From Frankia sp. QA3 (GTDB lineage Bacteria > Actinomycetota > Actinomycetes > Frankiales > Frankiaceae), in the NCBI RefSeq assembly GCF_000262465.1, contig NZ_CM001489.1, forward strand, positions 574,988-638,987: a stretch of 64,000 bases of DNA. The letters are read 5' to 3'. Shown here one piece after another: positions 56,700-64,000 of the stretch. Made by a program: the position numbers and the translations under genes. Position 1 is the stretch's first letter. Each line of letters opens with the position of its first letter. The notes beneath the pieces were generated by a model. That model worked only from the letters and a program-made list of their open reading frames with translations. It made no database searches and was not told the origin of the DNA.

Positions 56700-56885
56700 G
56701 TGGCAACGTTAGCGGGGTGCCCCGGGCTACCGGGGAGAATCGGGAAGCCGGTGCGAGTCCGGCACGGGCCCGCCGCGGTAACCGGGAAGTCGCCGTCCAC
56801 GCGTGCCACGCAGCCACTGGGCCACCGGCCTGGGAAGGCGGACGGTCTGGCGTCGATCCGGGAGTCCGAAGACCGGCCCCGCCGC
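56700..56885 (+). ncRNA. Cobalamin riboswitch
   Basis: All consensus blocks of the Cbl class are present in order: GGGAAGCCGGTGCGAGTCCG (56742-56761), ACGGGCCCGCCGCGGTAACC, GCCACGCAGCCACTGGGCC (with the GCCACTG B12-box region), TGGGAAGGCGG, and AGTCCGAAGACCGGCC (about 56863-56878). It ends about 45 bases before bluB and should turn off bluB expression when adenosyl- or related cobalamin is plentiful. The exact outer limits (P1 stem) are uncertain. Confidence 0.93.
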
Positions 56886-56925
56886 CACGCCGCCCGCACG
56901 GGCGGCCGGACAGCGGGAGCCTGCC

Positions 56926-57606
56926 TTGCCCAACCAGCGCGACGGCGCAACCACCCTGTACGACGCGATCCACCGTCGGCGCGACGTACGCGGCCAGTTC
57001 ACCGGGGCTCCGATCCCCGCCGACGCCCTCGGCCGCATCCTCGCCGCCGCCCACGCCGCGCCGAGCGTCGGGCTCAGCCAGCCCTGGGACTTCATCCGCG
57101 TCACCGACGACCGGACACGCCGGGCCTTCCACGCGCACGTCCAGCACGAACGGGCGGTGTTCGCCGCAACCCTGACCGGTGAGCGCGCCGAGCGTTTCGC
57201 CGGGATCCGGATCGACGGCATCCTGGCAGCGTCGATGTCGCTGGTCGTCACCTACGATCCGGCGCGCGGGGAGCCGGCGGTCCTCGGGCGGCACGCCATC
57301 GTCGACGCGGGCCTGTACTCGGTGTGCCTGGCCATCGAGAACCTGTGGCTTGCCGCAACCACCGAGGGCCTGGGGGTCGGCTGGGTGTCGTTCTACCGGG
57401 AGCCGTTCGTCCGGGAGCTGCTCGCCATCCCCGCCGGGATCCGCCCGGTCGCCTGGCTGTGCGTCGGCCCCGTGACCCATCTCGAGACGACACCCGACCT
57501 GGAACGGCACGGCTGGGCACGGCGACGCCCGCTCGCGGACGCCGTCCACGCCGAACGCTGGCGCGGCCGCGACGATCAGCTGCCCGCCGGATCTCGGCAC
57601 GGGTGA
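56926..57606 (+). CDS. bluB: 5,6-dimethylbenzimidazole synthase
   Basis: 226 residues from a TTG at 56926, preceded by GGGAG; earlier in-frame starts lie inside the riboswitch. Nitroreductase-like fold with BluB-specific features: YDAIHRRRDVRGQFTGAPIP, AAAHAAPSVGLSQPWDF, and GVGWVSFYREPFVRELLAIP with PVAWLCVGPV. It cleaves reduced flavin mononucleotide with O2 to give the lower ligand of vitamin B12. The riboswitch directly upstream supports the assignment. The last 15 residues (DDQLPAGSRHG) share their DNA with the degraded end of the duplicated tetR unit. Confidence 0.92.
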   Translation: MPNQRDGATTLYDAIHRRRDVRGQFTGAPIPADALGRILAAAHAAPSVGLSQPWDFIRVTDDRTRRAFHAHVQHERAVFAATLTGERAERFAGIRIDGILAASMSLVVTYDPARGEPAVLGRHAIVDAGLYSVCLAIENLWLAATTEGLGVGWVSFYREPFVRELLAIPAGIRPVAWLCVGPVTHLETTPDLERHGWARRRPLADAVHAERWRGRDDQLPAGSRHG

Positions 57607-57639
57607 GGCCGCGGCACGGGTGAGGCCGGGTGCCGGGGC

Positions 57640-57808
57640 GGGAGTCGGGGAGGTGTCGGTAGAGGGCGCCGACGGCCAGCCCGGCGCCGACGGCCAGCCC
57701 GGCGGCGAGGGCGATGTCCGCCATCGAGACGGCCTCGCCGCGCCGGGCCAGCAGGTCCAGCGCGGCGGTCGCGATGAGGTTCCGGCTGCGCCGCGCGTCG
57801 GCTCGCAC
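57640..57808 (-). pseudogene. Truncated TetR regulator (first copy)
   Basis: From a GTG at 57808 the frame reads the TetR HTH (SRNLIATAALDLLARRG, MADIALAAGLAVG...LYRHLPD), nearly the same as the intact regulator at 59028-59630, but with an extra GAGLAV duplication in the recognition helix region and no ligand-binding domain: the match ends at LPD, near 57650. Downstream DNA matches the 3' end of the intact tetR, so the middle was deleted. Not a functional repressor. Confidence 0.75.
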
Positions 57809-57925
57809 GGACCCGTGCCCCCCCGTTCGAGCCAGGCCGGCGGAGCGCCTCCCCGCCGGCAGCGCCCGTCCGGCCTAGTCTGGCGCGGGGCGCGGAAGAT
57901 GAAGATCCGGTTCAGGTTGGAGATC

Positions 57926-58831
57926 ATGAAGATCGGAATGTACGTCAGCGGCGGTCCGAGCCCAGACGCCGTCGTCGACCAGGTCCGCACGGCGGCGCGG
58001 GCCGGCCTGGACAGCGCGTTTCTCAGCCAGCTGGTGTCCTGGGACGCACTCACCCTGGCGGCGCTCTGCGCCACGGCGGCGCCCGGGATCGAGCTGGGTA
58101 CCGCGGTGGTGCCGACCTATCCCCGCCATCCACTGGCGCTGGCCGGGCAGGCGCTCACCGTCCAGGCGGTGGCCCCCGCGGGCCTCACCCTGGGGATCGG
58201 GCCGAGCCATCGGAAGATCATCGAGGGGCAGTTCGGTTACCGGTACGACCGTCCGGCCCGCCACATCCGCGAGTATCTGACCGTGTTGCGGCCCTTGTTG
58301 CGCGGGGAGCCGGTCGACGTCCACGGGGAGACGGTGACGGCGGTCGGCCGGGTCGACGCGCCGGTCGCCGTCGCGCCGTCGGTGCTCGTCTCCGCGCTGG
58401 GACCGGTCATGCTCCGCGTCGCCGGCGAACTGGCCGACGGAACCGTGACGGTGTGGACCGGCCCGCGGACCGTCGACGATCACATCGCGCCGACGATCGC
58501 CAAGGCGGCGGCGGACGCGGGCCGGCCCGCGCCGCGGGTCGTGTGCTCGGTCATGGCCTGCGTCACCGCGGATCCGGACCGGGTCCGCGCCGCGGTGGCG
58601 TCGCAGGTCGGCTTCGCCTCGGACTTCCCCTCCTACCGGGCGATCCTGGACCGTGAGGGCCTGCGCGGAGTCCACGAGACCGTCGCCGCCGGTGACGAGG
58701 CCGCGGTGGAGCGGGCGCTGCGCCGTTATGCCGAGGCCGGGGCGACGGAGCTGCTGGTGAGCCTGGTGGGCGACGCGCGGGAACAGGCGCGCACCCTCGG
58801 CGTCGTCGCGGCCCTGCGCGCCGGCGACTGA
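57926..58831 (+). CDS. LLM-class flavin-dependent oxidoreductase, copy 1
   Basis: 301 residues from the ATG at 57926 (AGGTTGGAG upstream). Luciferase-like (F420- or FMN-dependent) TIM-barrel features: KIGMYVSGGPSPDAVVDQVR, IELGTAVVPTYPRHPLALAG, LTLGIGPSH (the family GxGxSH-like motif) and RPARHIREYLTVLRPLLRGE. It is highly similar to, and the same length as, the gene at 59808. In actinobacteria many such proteins use F420. The substrate is unknown. Its divergent tetR is destroyed and its operator half-lost, so expression may be constitutive. Confidence 0.9.
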   Translation: MKIGMYVSGGPSPDAVVDQVRTAARAGLDSAFLSQLVSWDALTLAALCATAAPGIELGTAVVPTYPRHPLALAGQALTVQAVAPAGLTLGIGPSHRKIIEGQFGYRYDRPARHIREYLTVLRPLLRGEPVDVHGETVTAVGRVDAPVAVAPSVLVSALGPVMLRVAGELADGTVTVWTGPRTVDDHIAPTIAKAAADAGRPAPRVVCSVMACVTADPDRVRAAVASQVGFASDFPSYRAILDREGLRGVHETVAAGDEAAVERALRRYAEAGATELLVSLVGDAREQARTLGVVAALRAGD

Positions 58832-59027
58832 GCCCGGACCAGACCCGTCCACCTGGGCCGGGCGCCGGCCCGATCCCGTCGGGGTAGTCCGCGCTCACCA
58901 TGCGGCCCGGCCGGCACGGGGGTCGGTTGCCCCCGGTTTGCCCGGGTCATCATGCCGCGGTGGGAGCATGACCGGGCCGTTGCGCCTCGGCGTGGCCCGG
59001 TCGCCGGAACGCCGGCGGCCGCGACGA

Positions 59028-59630
59028 TCAGTGGCCCGCCGGATCCCGACGGGGGTGAGACCGCGACGCGGGTGAGACCGCGGGCGGGGTATCGGCTGGG
59101 GGCTGGCGCCGGGCCCGCAGGCCGTCGAGCAGCACCGTCGTGAGCGGGTCGTCGGGGCGGGCGCCGGGGCGGCAGACCGCGACGTTGAGCAGGCCGACGA
59201 CCTGCGGGCCGGTGAGATCGGCCCGCAGCGATCCTTCTCGCTGGGCGGCCTCGGCCAGGCCCTGGAACAGCGCGTTGAGCTCCTCGACCAGGTCGGCGAT
59301 GGTCGGGTCGACCCGCGTCGCGTCGGTCAGCGACGTGATCAGGGCGAGGGGCAGGCCGGCGCACCGCTCCAGGATCCGGACCAGGACCTGCCAGCGCGGC
59401 GCGGGGGAGGACACCTCGGCCCGGCCCGCGGCGAGCAGCGTGCGCAGCGTGGTGGCGGCGACGGAGTCCAGCAGCGACTGACGGTCGGGGAAGTGGCGGT
59501 AGAGGGTGCCGACGCCGAGGCCCGCGGCGCGGGCGATCTCCTCCATGGAGACGGCCGGCCCGCGGCGGGCCAGTAGATCGAGCGCGGTGGTCGCGATGAG
59601 CTCGCGGTTGCGCTGCGCGTCGGCTCGCAT
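59028..59630 (-). CDS. TetR-family regulator (intact copy)
   Basis: 200 residues from the ATG at 59630 (GGAGGGAGC upstream). HTH: RNRELIATTALDLLARRGPA, VSMEEIARAAGLGVGTLYRH, FPDRQSLLD; a C-terminal helical domain of about 130 residues includes LPLALITSLTDATRVDPTIA. It is divergent from the LLM oxidoreductase at 59808, with a perfect palindromic operator between. It likely represses that gene. The tail (SHPRRDPAGH) is encoded by DNA similar to the 3' end of bluB, a trace of the duplication. Confidence 0.92.
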   Translation of the reverse strand: MRADAQRNRELIATTALDLLARRGPAVSMEEIARAAGLGVGTLYRHFPDRQSLLDSVAATTLRTLLAAGRAEVSSPAPRWQVLVRILERCAGLPLALITSLTDATRVDPTIADLVEELNALFQGLAEAAQREGSLRADLTGPQVVGLLNVAVCRPGARPDDPLTTVLLDGLRARRQPPADTPPAVSPASRSHPRRDPAGH

Positions 59631-59774
59631 GGCCCGCTCCCTCCGCCGCGCCGGCCTCCGCCGCGCCGGCCTTCGGCCCCCGCGCGCCTACCCCGCGGCC
59701 CTGGGCCGCGCCGGGCGGAGCCGACTCCCGGTCAACTGGAGTGAGGCGTTCAGCTTAATGTAGCGTCCTGACCC

Positions 59775-59793
59775 GAACCGGAAGTTCCGGTTC
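59775..59793. promoter_or_regulatory. TetR operator palindrome
   Basis: GAACCGGAAGTTCCGGTTC: 9-bp perfect arms around one G, 15 bases before the ATG at 59808 and on the divergent side of tetR. The equivalent place in copy 1 (about 57894-57913) keeps only the right half (GATCCGGTTC). Confidence 0.8.
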
Positions 59794-59807
59794 AGGTTGG
59801 AGTGATC

Positions 59808-60713
59808 ATGAAGATTGGGCTGTACCTCGGCGGCGGTCCGGGCCCGCAAGCCCTGGTCGATCAGGTCCGGACCGCGGCCCGGGCGGGCTTCGACAGCGCG
59901 TTCATCAGCCAGCTGCTGTCGTGGGACGCACTCACCGTGGCCGCACTCGCCGCGGCGGCGGTGCCCGGGATCGAGCTGGGGACCGCGGTCGTACAGACCT
60001 ACCCCCGCCACCCGCTGGCCCTGGCCGGGCAGGCGCTCACGGTCCAGGCCGTCGCCACCTCGGGCTTCACGCTGGGCATCGGGCCGAGCCATCCGCAGTT
60101 CATCGAGGGGCAGCTCGGCTACCGCTACGACCGCCCGGCCCGCCACATCCGCGAGTACCTGACCGCACTGCGCCCGCTGCTGCACGGCGAGGCGGTCGAC
60201 GTCCACGGGGAGACCGTCACCGCGGTCGGCCGGCTCGACGCCCCGGTGGCCACCCCACCGTCCGTGCTCCTGTCCGCGCTGGGACCGGTGATGCTGCGGA
60301 TCGCCGGGGAGCTGACCGATGGCACGGTGACGGTGTGGACGGGGCCGCGAACCGTCGGCGACCACATCGTGCCGACGATCACCCGGGCCGCGGCGGCCGC
60401 CGGCCGGCCGGCGCCGCGGGTCGTGGCCACCGTGATGGCCTGCGTCACCGCCCATCCAGACCGGGTCCGCGCCGAGGTGGCGTCACAGGTCGGCTTCGCC
60501 TCCGAGCTCCCCGCCTACCGGGCCATCCTGGATCGGCAGGGCCTCTCCGGCGTGCACGAGACGGTCATCGCCGGCACGGGGGAGGCCGTCGAGCGGGCCC
60601 TGCGCCGCTACGCCGACGCCGGCGCCACCGAACTGGTCGTCGGCCCGATCGGCGACCCGCGGGAGCATGCGCGCACTCTCGACGTCGTCGCAGCCCTGCG
60701 CTCGGCTGGTTGA
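59808..60713 (+). CDS. LLM-class flavin-dependent oxidoreductase, copy 2
   Basis: 301 residues from the ATG at 59808; the in-frame GTG at 59802 is less likely by comparison with copy 1, where the ATG has the same context. The same landmarks appear: KIGLYLGGGPGPQALVDQVR, IELGTAVVQTYPRHPLALAG, TLGIGPSHPQFIEGQLGYRY and WTGPRTVGDHIVPTI. Differences from copy 1 are spread through the protein, so the duplication is not very recent. Predicted reduced-flavin or F420 oxidoreductase of unknown substrate under TetR control. Confidence 0.9.
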   Translation: MKIGLYLGGGPGPQALVDQVRTAARAGFDSAFISQLLSWDALTVAALAAAAVPGIELGTAVVQTYPRHPLALAGQALTVQAVATSGFTLGIGPSHPQFIEGQLGYRYDRPARHIREYLTALRPLLHGEAVDVHGETVTAVGRLDAPVATPPSVLLSALGPVMLRIAGELTDGTVTVWTGPRTVGDHIVPTITRAAAAAGRPAPRVVATVMACVTAHPDRVRAEVASQVGFASELPAYRAILDRQGLSGVHETVIAGTGEAVERALRRYADAGATELVVGPIGDPREHARTLDVVAALRSAG

Positions 60714-60951
60714 GCGCCCGACTCGCCGGCGGGGCCACCCCGCGGATGGCCCCGCCGGCAGGCTGCTACCGACCGTGATCATCCGCCGTGCGGGTCTCGG
60801 TCCCGCAGCCGAGGACCGCCCCGCCCGTCCGGGCCACCTGCGGGCGCCCCACGGCCCGATCGTGGGCCCCCCGATCAGGCCAGTAAGCGTCCGCGGAGCC
60901 GGACGCGGCAGCCGTCACCGTCGGCGTGCCCGGGGCCGCCCTGGTAGTCGC

Positions 60952-61128
60952 ATGCTCGGGGCCACCGCCGAGGTCTGGCGGGTGGTCGGCGTCGGCGTGC
61001 CCGGCGCCTTCCTGGCCGACCTGGACACCGCGCTCGTCAATGTAGGCATGGACACGGTCGCGCTGGCCGGGCTGCTCATGGTCCTCGTCGCGGTCCAGCG
61101 CCGCCGGGTGGCGGCACGGTCTCACCAG
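60952..61128 (+). pseudogene. Fragment of a DHA2-type MFS transporter
   Basis: The frame from 60952 reads VWRVVGVGVPGAFLADLDTA then LVNVGMDTVALAGLLMVLVA, a drug:H+ antiporter helix 1 signature (LxxLDxTIVNVAL) joined almost at once to a typical last helix and basic end (VAVQRRRV). The body of the transporter is missing. It lies in the 424-base gap between LLM copy 2 and the SDR gene; the rest of that gap shows nothing. Confidence 0.45.
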
Positions 61129-61153
61129 GGCACGGTCTCACCAGGGCACGGTG
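61115..61153. repeat. 16-bp tandem repeat at the SDR 3' end
   Basis: CACGGTCTCACCAGGG is repeated about 2.4 times across the SDR stop codon (61138-61140), which may have created or moved the C-terminus of that protein. Confidence 0.6.
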
Positions 61154-61890
61154 CCGTTGCGGTCGAAGTAGCCGCCGGTGGGGCCGTCGGCGCCGGTGGC
61201 GGCGAGCCGAACGATGACCTCGGCGCCCTCCTCGACCGTCTGGTGGCCCGAGTGCCCGTTGAGGTCGGTGGCCGTGCAGCCGGGGTCGACAGTGTTGATC
61301 CGGATCTCCGCCAGCGCCTTCGCGTACTGCGTCGTGATCATGTCGAGGGCGGCCTTCGAGGACGGGTAGACCAGGCTGACCAGGCTTGATTCCAGCCGTC
61401 GCGGATCGGTGGTGACCGCCAGCGAGCCCATCCCGCTGGAGACCATCACGATCCGGGGCTGCGCCGAGAGCCGTAGCAGCGCCAGGAACGCCCGGGTCGT
61501 GCGCACCGGGTCGAAGACGTTGGTCTCGTAGCACAGGCGGAAGTCGTCCGGGCCGGCGTCGACCGGCGAGACGTGCCCACCGGTGATCCCGGCGTTGTTC
61601 ACGAGGACGTCGAGGTGCCCGAACTGCGCGGCGACCCACGCCGCCGCCTTCTCGGTGGACTCGTCCGAGATGACGTCGATCTCCACCGCGTGGACGGCGC
61701 CGGCGGCAGGGGCGACCGGGTCGGGGGTGCCGGCGCCGGTCAGTTCGGCGGTCAGCCGCCGGGCGGCCTCGGCGCCCCGCCGGGCGTCGCGCGAGCCGAG
61801 CAGGATCGTCGCGCCCCGGCGGGCGAGCTGCCGCGTCGTCTCAAACCCGAGTCCCTTGTTTCCCCCGGTGATGAAAACCATATCTGCCAT
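61138..61890 (-). CDS. Short-chain dehydrogenase/reductase
   Basis: 250 residues from the ATG at 61890. Classical SDR motifs: FITGGNKGLGFETTRQLA (TGxxxGxG cofactor loop), HLDVLVNNAGITGG (NNAG), VMVSSGMGSLA (catalytic Ser) and VYPSSKAALDM (YxxxK). Arg in LGSRDARRG after the second strand suggests NADPH. It resembles plant and bacterial carbonyl-reductase-like SDRs; the substrate is unknown. It stands alone, with no operon partner, and its 3' end carries a short tandem repeat. Confidence 0.93.
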   Translation of the reverse strand: MADMVFITGGNKGLGFETTRQLARRGATILLGSRDARRGAEAARRLTAELTGAGTPDPVAPAAGAVHAVEIDVISDESTEKAAAWVAAQFGHLDVLVNNAGITGGHVSPVDAGPDDFRLCYETNVFDPVRTTRAFLALLRLSAQPRIVMVSSGMGSLAVTTDPRRLESSLVSLVYPSSKAALDMITTQYAKALAEIRINTVDPGCTATDLNGHSGHQTVEEGAEVIVRLAATGADGPTGGYFDRNGTVPW

Positions 61891-62300
61891 GTTCCTCGTG
61901 CTCCCCCGCGTCCTGCATCCTGACCAGGGACATCGCACCCTGGGACCGCGGGTACCAGCTTCGGCCCGCGGGCATGCCTTTACCGGGAATGAGGCGGCCC
62001 GCCGACGCCGGCGCGGAGAGGACGACGTGTGCGCGGAACACGGGGTACACCGTCGGGCAGCGGATCGCGGCATGAACACCGTGCCGGAATGACGGGCGCA
62101 CCGTGACCCGCCGTCCGCCGGCCGTGGCAACCCCGAGATCCGCGGAATGTGCGGGTCCGCGGGTGGTCGCCTCTGCGTGGCATGCCTACGACTGCGCCGT
62201 CCCCGCTGCGGTCGGGGCTACGGGACCAGACCGGACGGTGTTCGGCGGGGGACGCCCGCGGATCCACCTGGAACCCACAGCGAAGTGGTGATGGCGCGGA
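61891..62300. other. Intergenic region, no gene seen
   Basis: About 410 bases between the divergent SDR and kinase genes. I find no coding sequence or clear operator; both promoters should lie here. Confidence 0.4.
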
Positions 62301-64000
62301 GTGGTTAGAAAGCTGGGAAGTTCCTACACCCTGGAAGACCGCATCGGTCGCGGTGGTATGGGCGAGGTGTGGCGCGGCCATGACGAGGCGGGCAATGTTC
62401 TCGCCTTCAAAATCCTGTTGCCCCACTTCACCTCGGATCCGGGGGTGGTCGCCCGGTTCATGCGAGAGCGCGCCATCCTCCTCCGGGTCCAGTCGCCTTT
62501 TGTGGTGGCCATTCACGACCTGGTGGCCGAACGCGGCGACCTGGCCATCGTGATGGAATTCATCGAGGGGTCGGATCTGCGTCGGGAGCTGCATCGGCGC
62601 CGCACCATGCCGCCCGCGGAAGCGGTCGCCATAGTGATCGACATCCTCGCTGGGCTCGGGACGGCCCATCGGCTCGGCATCGTCCACCGCGACCTCAAGC
62701 CGGAGAACGTGCTGCTCGACCGCAGCGCGGAACCGTTCCGACCGAAGATCTCGGACTTCGGCGTCGCCGGCCTGATGGCGTCCGCGGCGACAAGGCTGAC
62801 CATTCCCGGCGGCATGCTCGGCACCCCGCTCTACATGGCCCCCGAAAGTGTCGACGGCGGCACTGTCGGGCCGGCCGCGGACATCTACGCCGCCGGCACG
62901 ATGCTGTACGAGATGCTCTGCGGCGTCGCGCCGTTCGCCGGCCGGGAGATGCTGCCCATCCTGCGGGCCCACGCCGATCTCGCACCGGGCCGGCCCCTGG
63001 GCATCCCTGACGAGCTGTGGGCCGTGGTGGCCGCGATGCTCGCCAAGGACCCGGCCGAGCGGCCCGGCGTGGACCGGCTGCGGGCGCTGCTGCCGAGCCT
63101 GGCGGGTCTGCCGGCACTGCCGCCGCTGCGCACCCCGCCCTCGGCGGCCCCGGCAGCGGCGCGGGCAGTGACGCAGGCAGTGACGCGGGTAGTGGCCGCC
63201 GGCCGTTCGAGTGGCCCGGCCGGGGCATCCGGGGCGGGATCCGCCGCCTCGGCGGGGTCCGCCGCCTCGGCGGGGTCCCCCGTTGCGGTGGGATGGTTCA
63301 CCCCGTCCGGGCCACCCGCCCCGGGCGAGCCCGCCGGCTCGGTGGCCCCGGCCGGCTCGGTGTCGGTGGACGAGGAGTTCGACGATCCGGTCACCACGCC
63401 GGTCCCGGTGTACGTGCCCGGTCAGGCGACGGGGACGGGGACGTCCGAACTGGCGGACGAGGAGTTCGACGATCCGGTGACGACACCGGCTCCCGTGTAC
63501 CTGCCCGCCGGGGCGGCGTCGCAGGGTGCCGGTGGGGCGGCCCCGTCCGGTCCGCCGGGTCAACGCTCCTCCGACCCGGCGAAGACGCTCGACCCGGCGA
63601 AGACGGCCGACCTGGGAGGGACCCCGGTCCTGGCGCGCATGGCCGGTGCCGGATCCGGGGCGTCGGCGCACGCACCGGACCCTGCGTCGTCCCAGCCGGG
63701 ACAGGACGCGTCCGGCCCGGGGGGCGTGGGGTCGTCCAGCCGGGCGGCACAGGATGCGTCCGGCCTGTCCAAGCCGTCCGCAGCCGGTGGCGCGGGTGGC
63801 GCGGGTGGCGCGGTGCCGTCCGGTCGGGTGGGTCGGGGCCCGGCCGGTTCGGGGGAGTCACAGCCGTCCAGCCCGGCGGGTGCGGGTCTGCCGGGTGAGA
63901 GCGGCGGGGCGTCGTCGGGGCGGATACCGCTCGATCCGGCGGGGGCCGCGTCGGCCGGAGCCCGCAACGGCAAGTCGGGTGACGGGGCCGAGGAGGCGGC
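62301..64000 (+). CDS. Ser/Thr protein kinase, partial (runs off the window)
   Basis: At least 566 residues from a GTG at 62301, the only start after an in-frame TGA at 62289; it has no good binding site and may be leaderless. Kinase: RIGRGGMGEVWRG, LAFKILL (Lys), HRDLKPENVLL, ISDFGVAGL, GTPLYMAPE. From about residue 290 the protein is a long Pro/Gly/Ser/Ala-rich segment, probably disordered, that includes a duplicated acidic motif (DEEFDDPVTTPVPVYVPG and DEEFDDPVTTPAPVYLPA) and short repeats such as DPAKT and GAGG. No membrane helix is reached before the window ends. Confidence 0.88.
   Translation, partial: MVRKLGSSYTLEDRIGRGGMGEVWRGHDEAGNVLAFKILLPHFTSDPGVVARFMRERAILLRVQSPFVVAIHDLVAERGDLAIVMEFIEGSDLRRELHRRRTMPPAEAVAIVIDILAGLGTAHRLGIVHRDLKPENVLLDRSAEPFRPKISDFGVAGLMASAATRLTIPGGMLGTPLYMAPESVDGGTVGPAADIYAAGTMLYEMLCGVAPFAGREMLPILRAHADLAPGRPLGIPDELWAVVAAMLAKDPAERPGVDRLRALLPSLAGLPALPPLRTPPSAAPAAARAVTQAVTRVVAAGRSSGPAGASGAGSAASAGSAASAGSPVAVGWFTPSGPPAPGEPAGSVAPAGSVSVDEEFDDPVTTPVPVYVPGQATGTGTSELADEEFDDPVTTPAPVYLPAGAASQGAGGAAPSGPPGQRSSDPAKTLDPAKTADLGGTPVLARMAGAGSGASAHAPDPASSQPGQDASGPGGVGSSSRAAQDASGLSKPSAAGGAGGAGGAVPSGRVGRGPAGSGESQPSSPAGAGLPGESGGASSGRIPLDPAGAASAGARNGKSGDGAEEA

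Larger units (their letters stand above)
57569..60713. repeat. Duplicated segment: bluB 3' end, tetR, LLM gene
   Basis: Unit 1 (57569-58831) and unit 2 (about 59014-60713) share, in order, GACGATCAG-xTGCCCGCCGG with the repeated CGGGTGAG that follows it, a minus-strand tetR, and a plus-strand LLM gene of 906 bases. Unit 1 has lost most of tetR and half its operator. This is a tandem duplication followed by deletion in one copy. Confidence 0.75.

Noticed and set aside
57926..60713. LLM oxidoreductase pair considered a bacterial luciferase (luxAB) operon
   Set aside because: The two genes are paralogues with separate promoters and their own tetR regulators, not an alpha/beta pair; no other lux genes are present.

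Overview
This is a very GC-rich window with actinobacterial hallmarks: GTG and TTG starts, ATGA or GTGA gene overlaps, IdeR/DtxR-type iron boxes, Ser/Thr kinases carrying WD40 repeats, and MbtH-dependent NRPS genes. Gene content and degraded IS200/IS605 and IS630 remnants would suit Frankia or a related genus. That is an inference; nothing in the window proves it.

The centre, about 5.3-46.4 kb, is one siderophore locus. On the minus strand lie an ornithine N5-monooxygenase and a formyltransferase (5336-7731). On the plus strand, in order, are two FecCD-type permeases and an ATPase for ferric-siderophore uptake (8047-11250), a decayed TnpB remnant, a heterodimeric ABC transporter pair (12287-15707), an MbtH-like protein, a salicylate synthase ending in an aryl carrier domain, a Cy-A-T NRPS, a salicylate-AMP ligase, a 7,103-residue five-module NRPS (22953-44264), a siderophore-binding lipoprotein and a FhuF-like reductase. 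Four 19-bp iron boxes (7801, 8002, 11265, 15776) sit before the transcription units. Hand-read domain logic gives salicylate, a heterocyclised residue (Cys-like code), a Gly-like residue, D-Thr, N-methyl-N5-hydroxyornithine and two unassigned residues, with a terminal epimerisation domain and no thioesterase. The product would be a mixed phenolate / azoline / hydroxamate siderophore.

Left flank, 0-5.3 kb: two paralogous small secreted proteins with a conserved 5' hairpin, a Phd/PIN toxin-antitoxin pair, an isochorismatase-family hydrolase, and a chain of broken regulators (LysR HTH scrap, frameshifted GlxA/AraC, headless LysR effector domain).

Right flank, 46.4-64 kb: an EntS-like MFS exporter bracketed by two near-identical, inverted 305-bp IS630-derived elements; a WD40 Ser/Thr kinase; leuA with a probable Leu-codon leader peptide, divergent from a GntR regulator; a MarR/MFS divergent pair around a perfect palindrome; a cobalamin riboswitch upstream of bluB; a duplicated tetR-LLM oxidoreductase unit whose first tetR has been gutted; an SDR; and a Ser/Thr kinase cut by the window end.

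Long antisense open frames are common here because of GC bias and were not annotated. All adenylation-domain codes were aligned by eye and should be recomputed.
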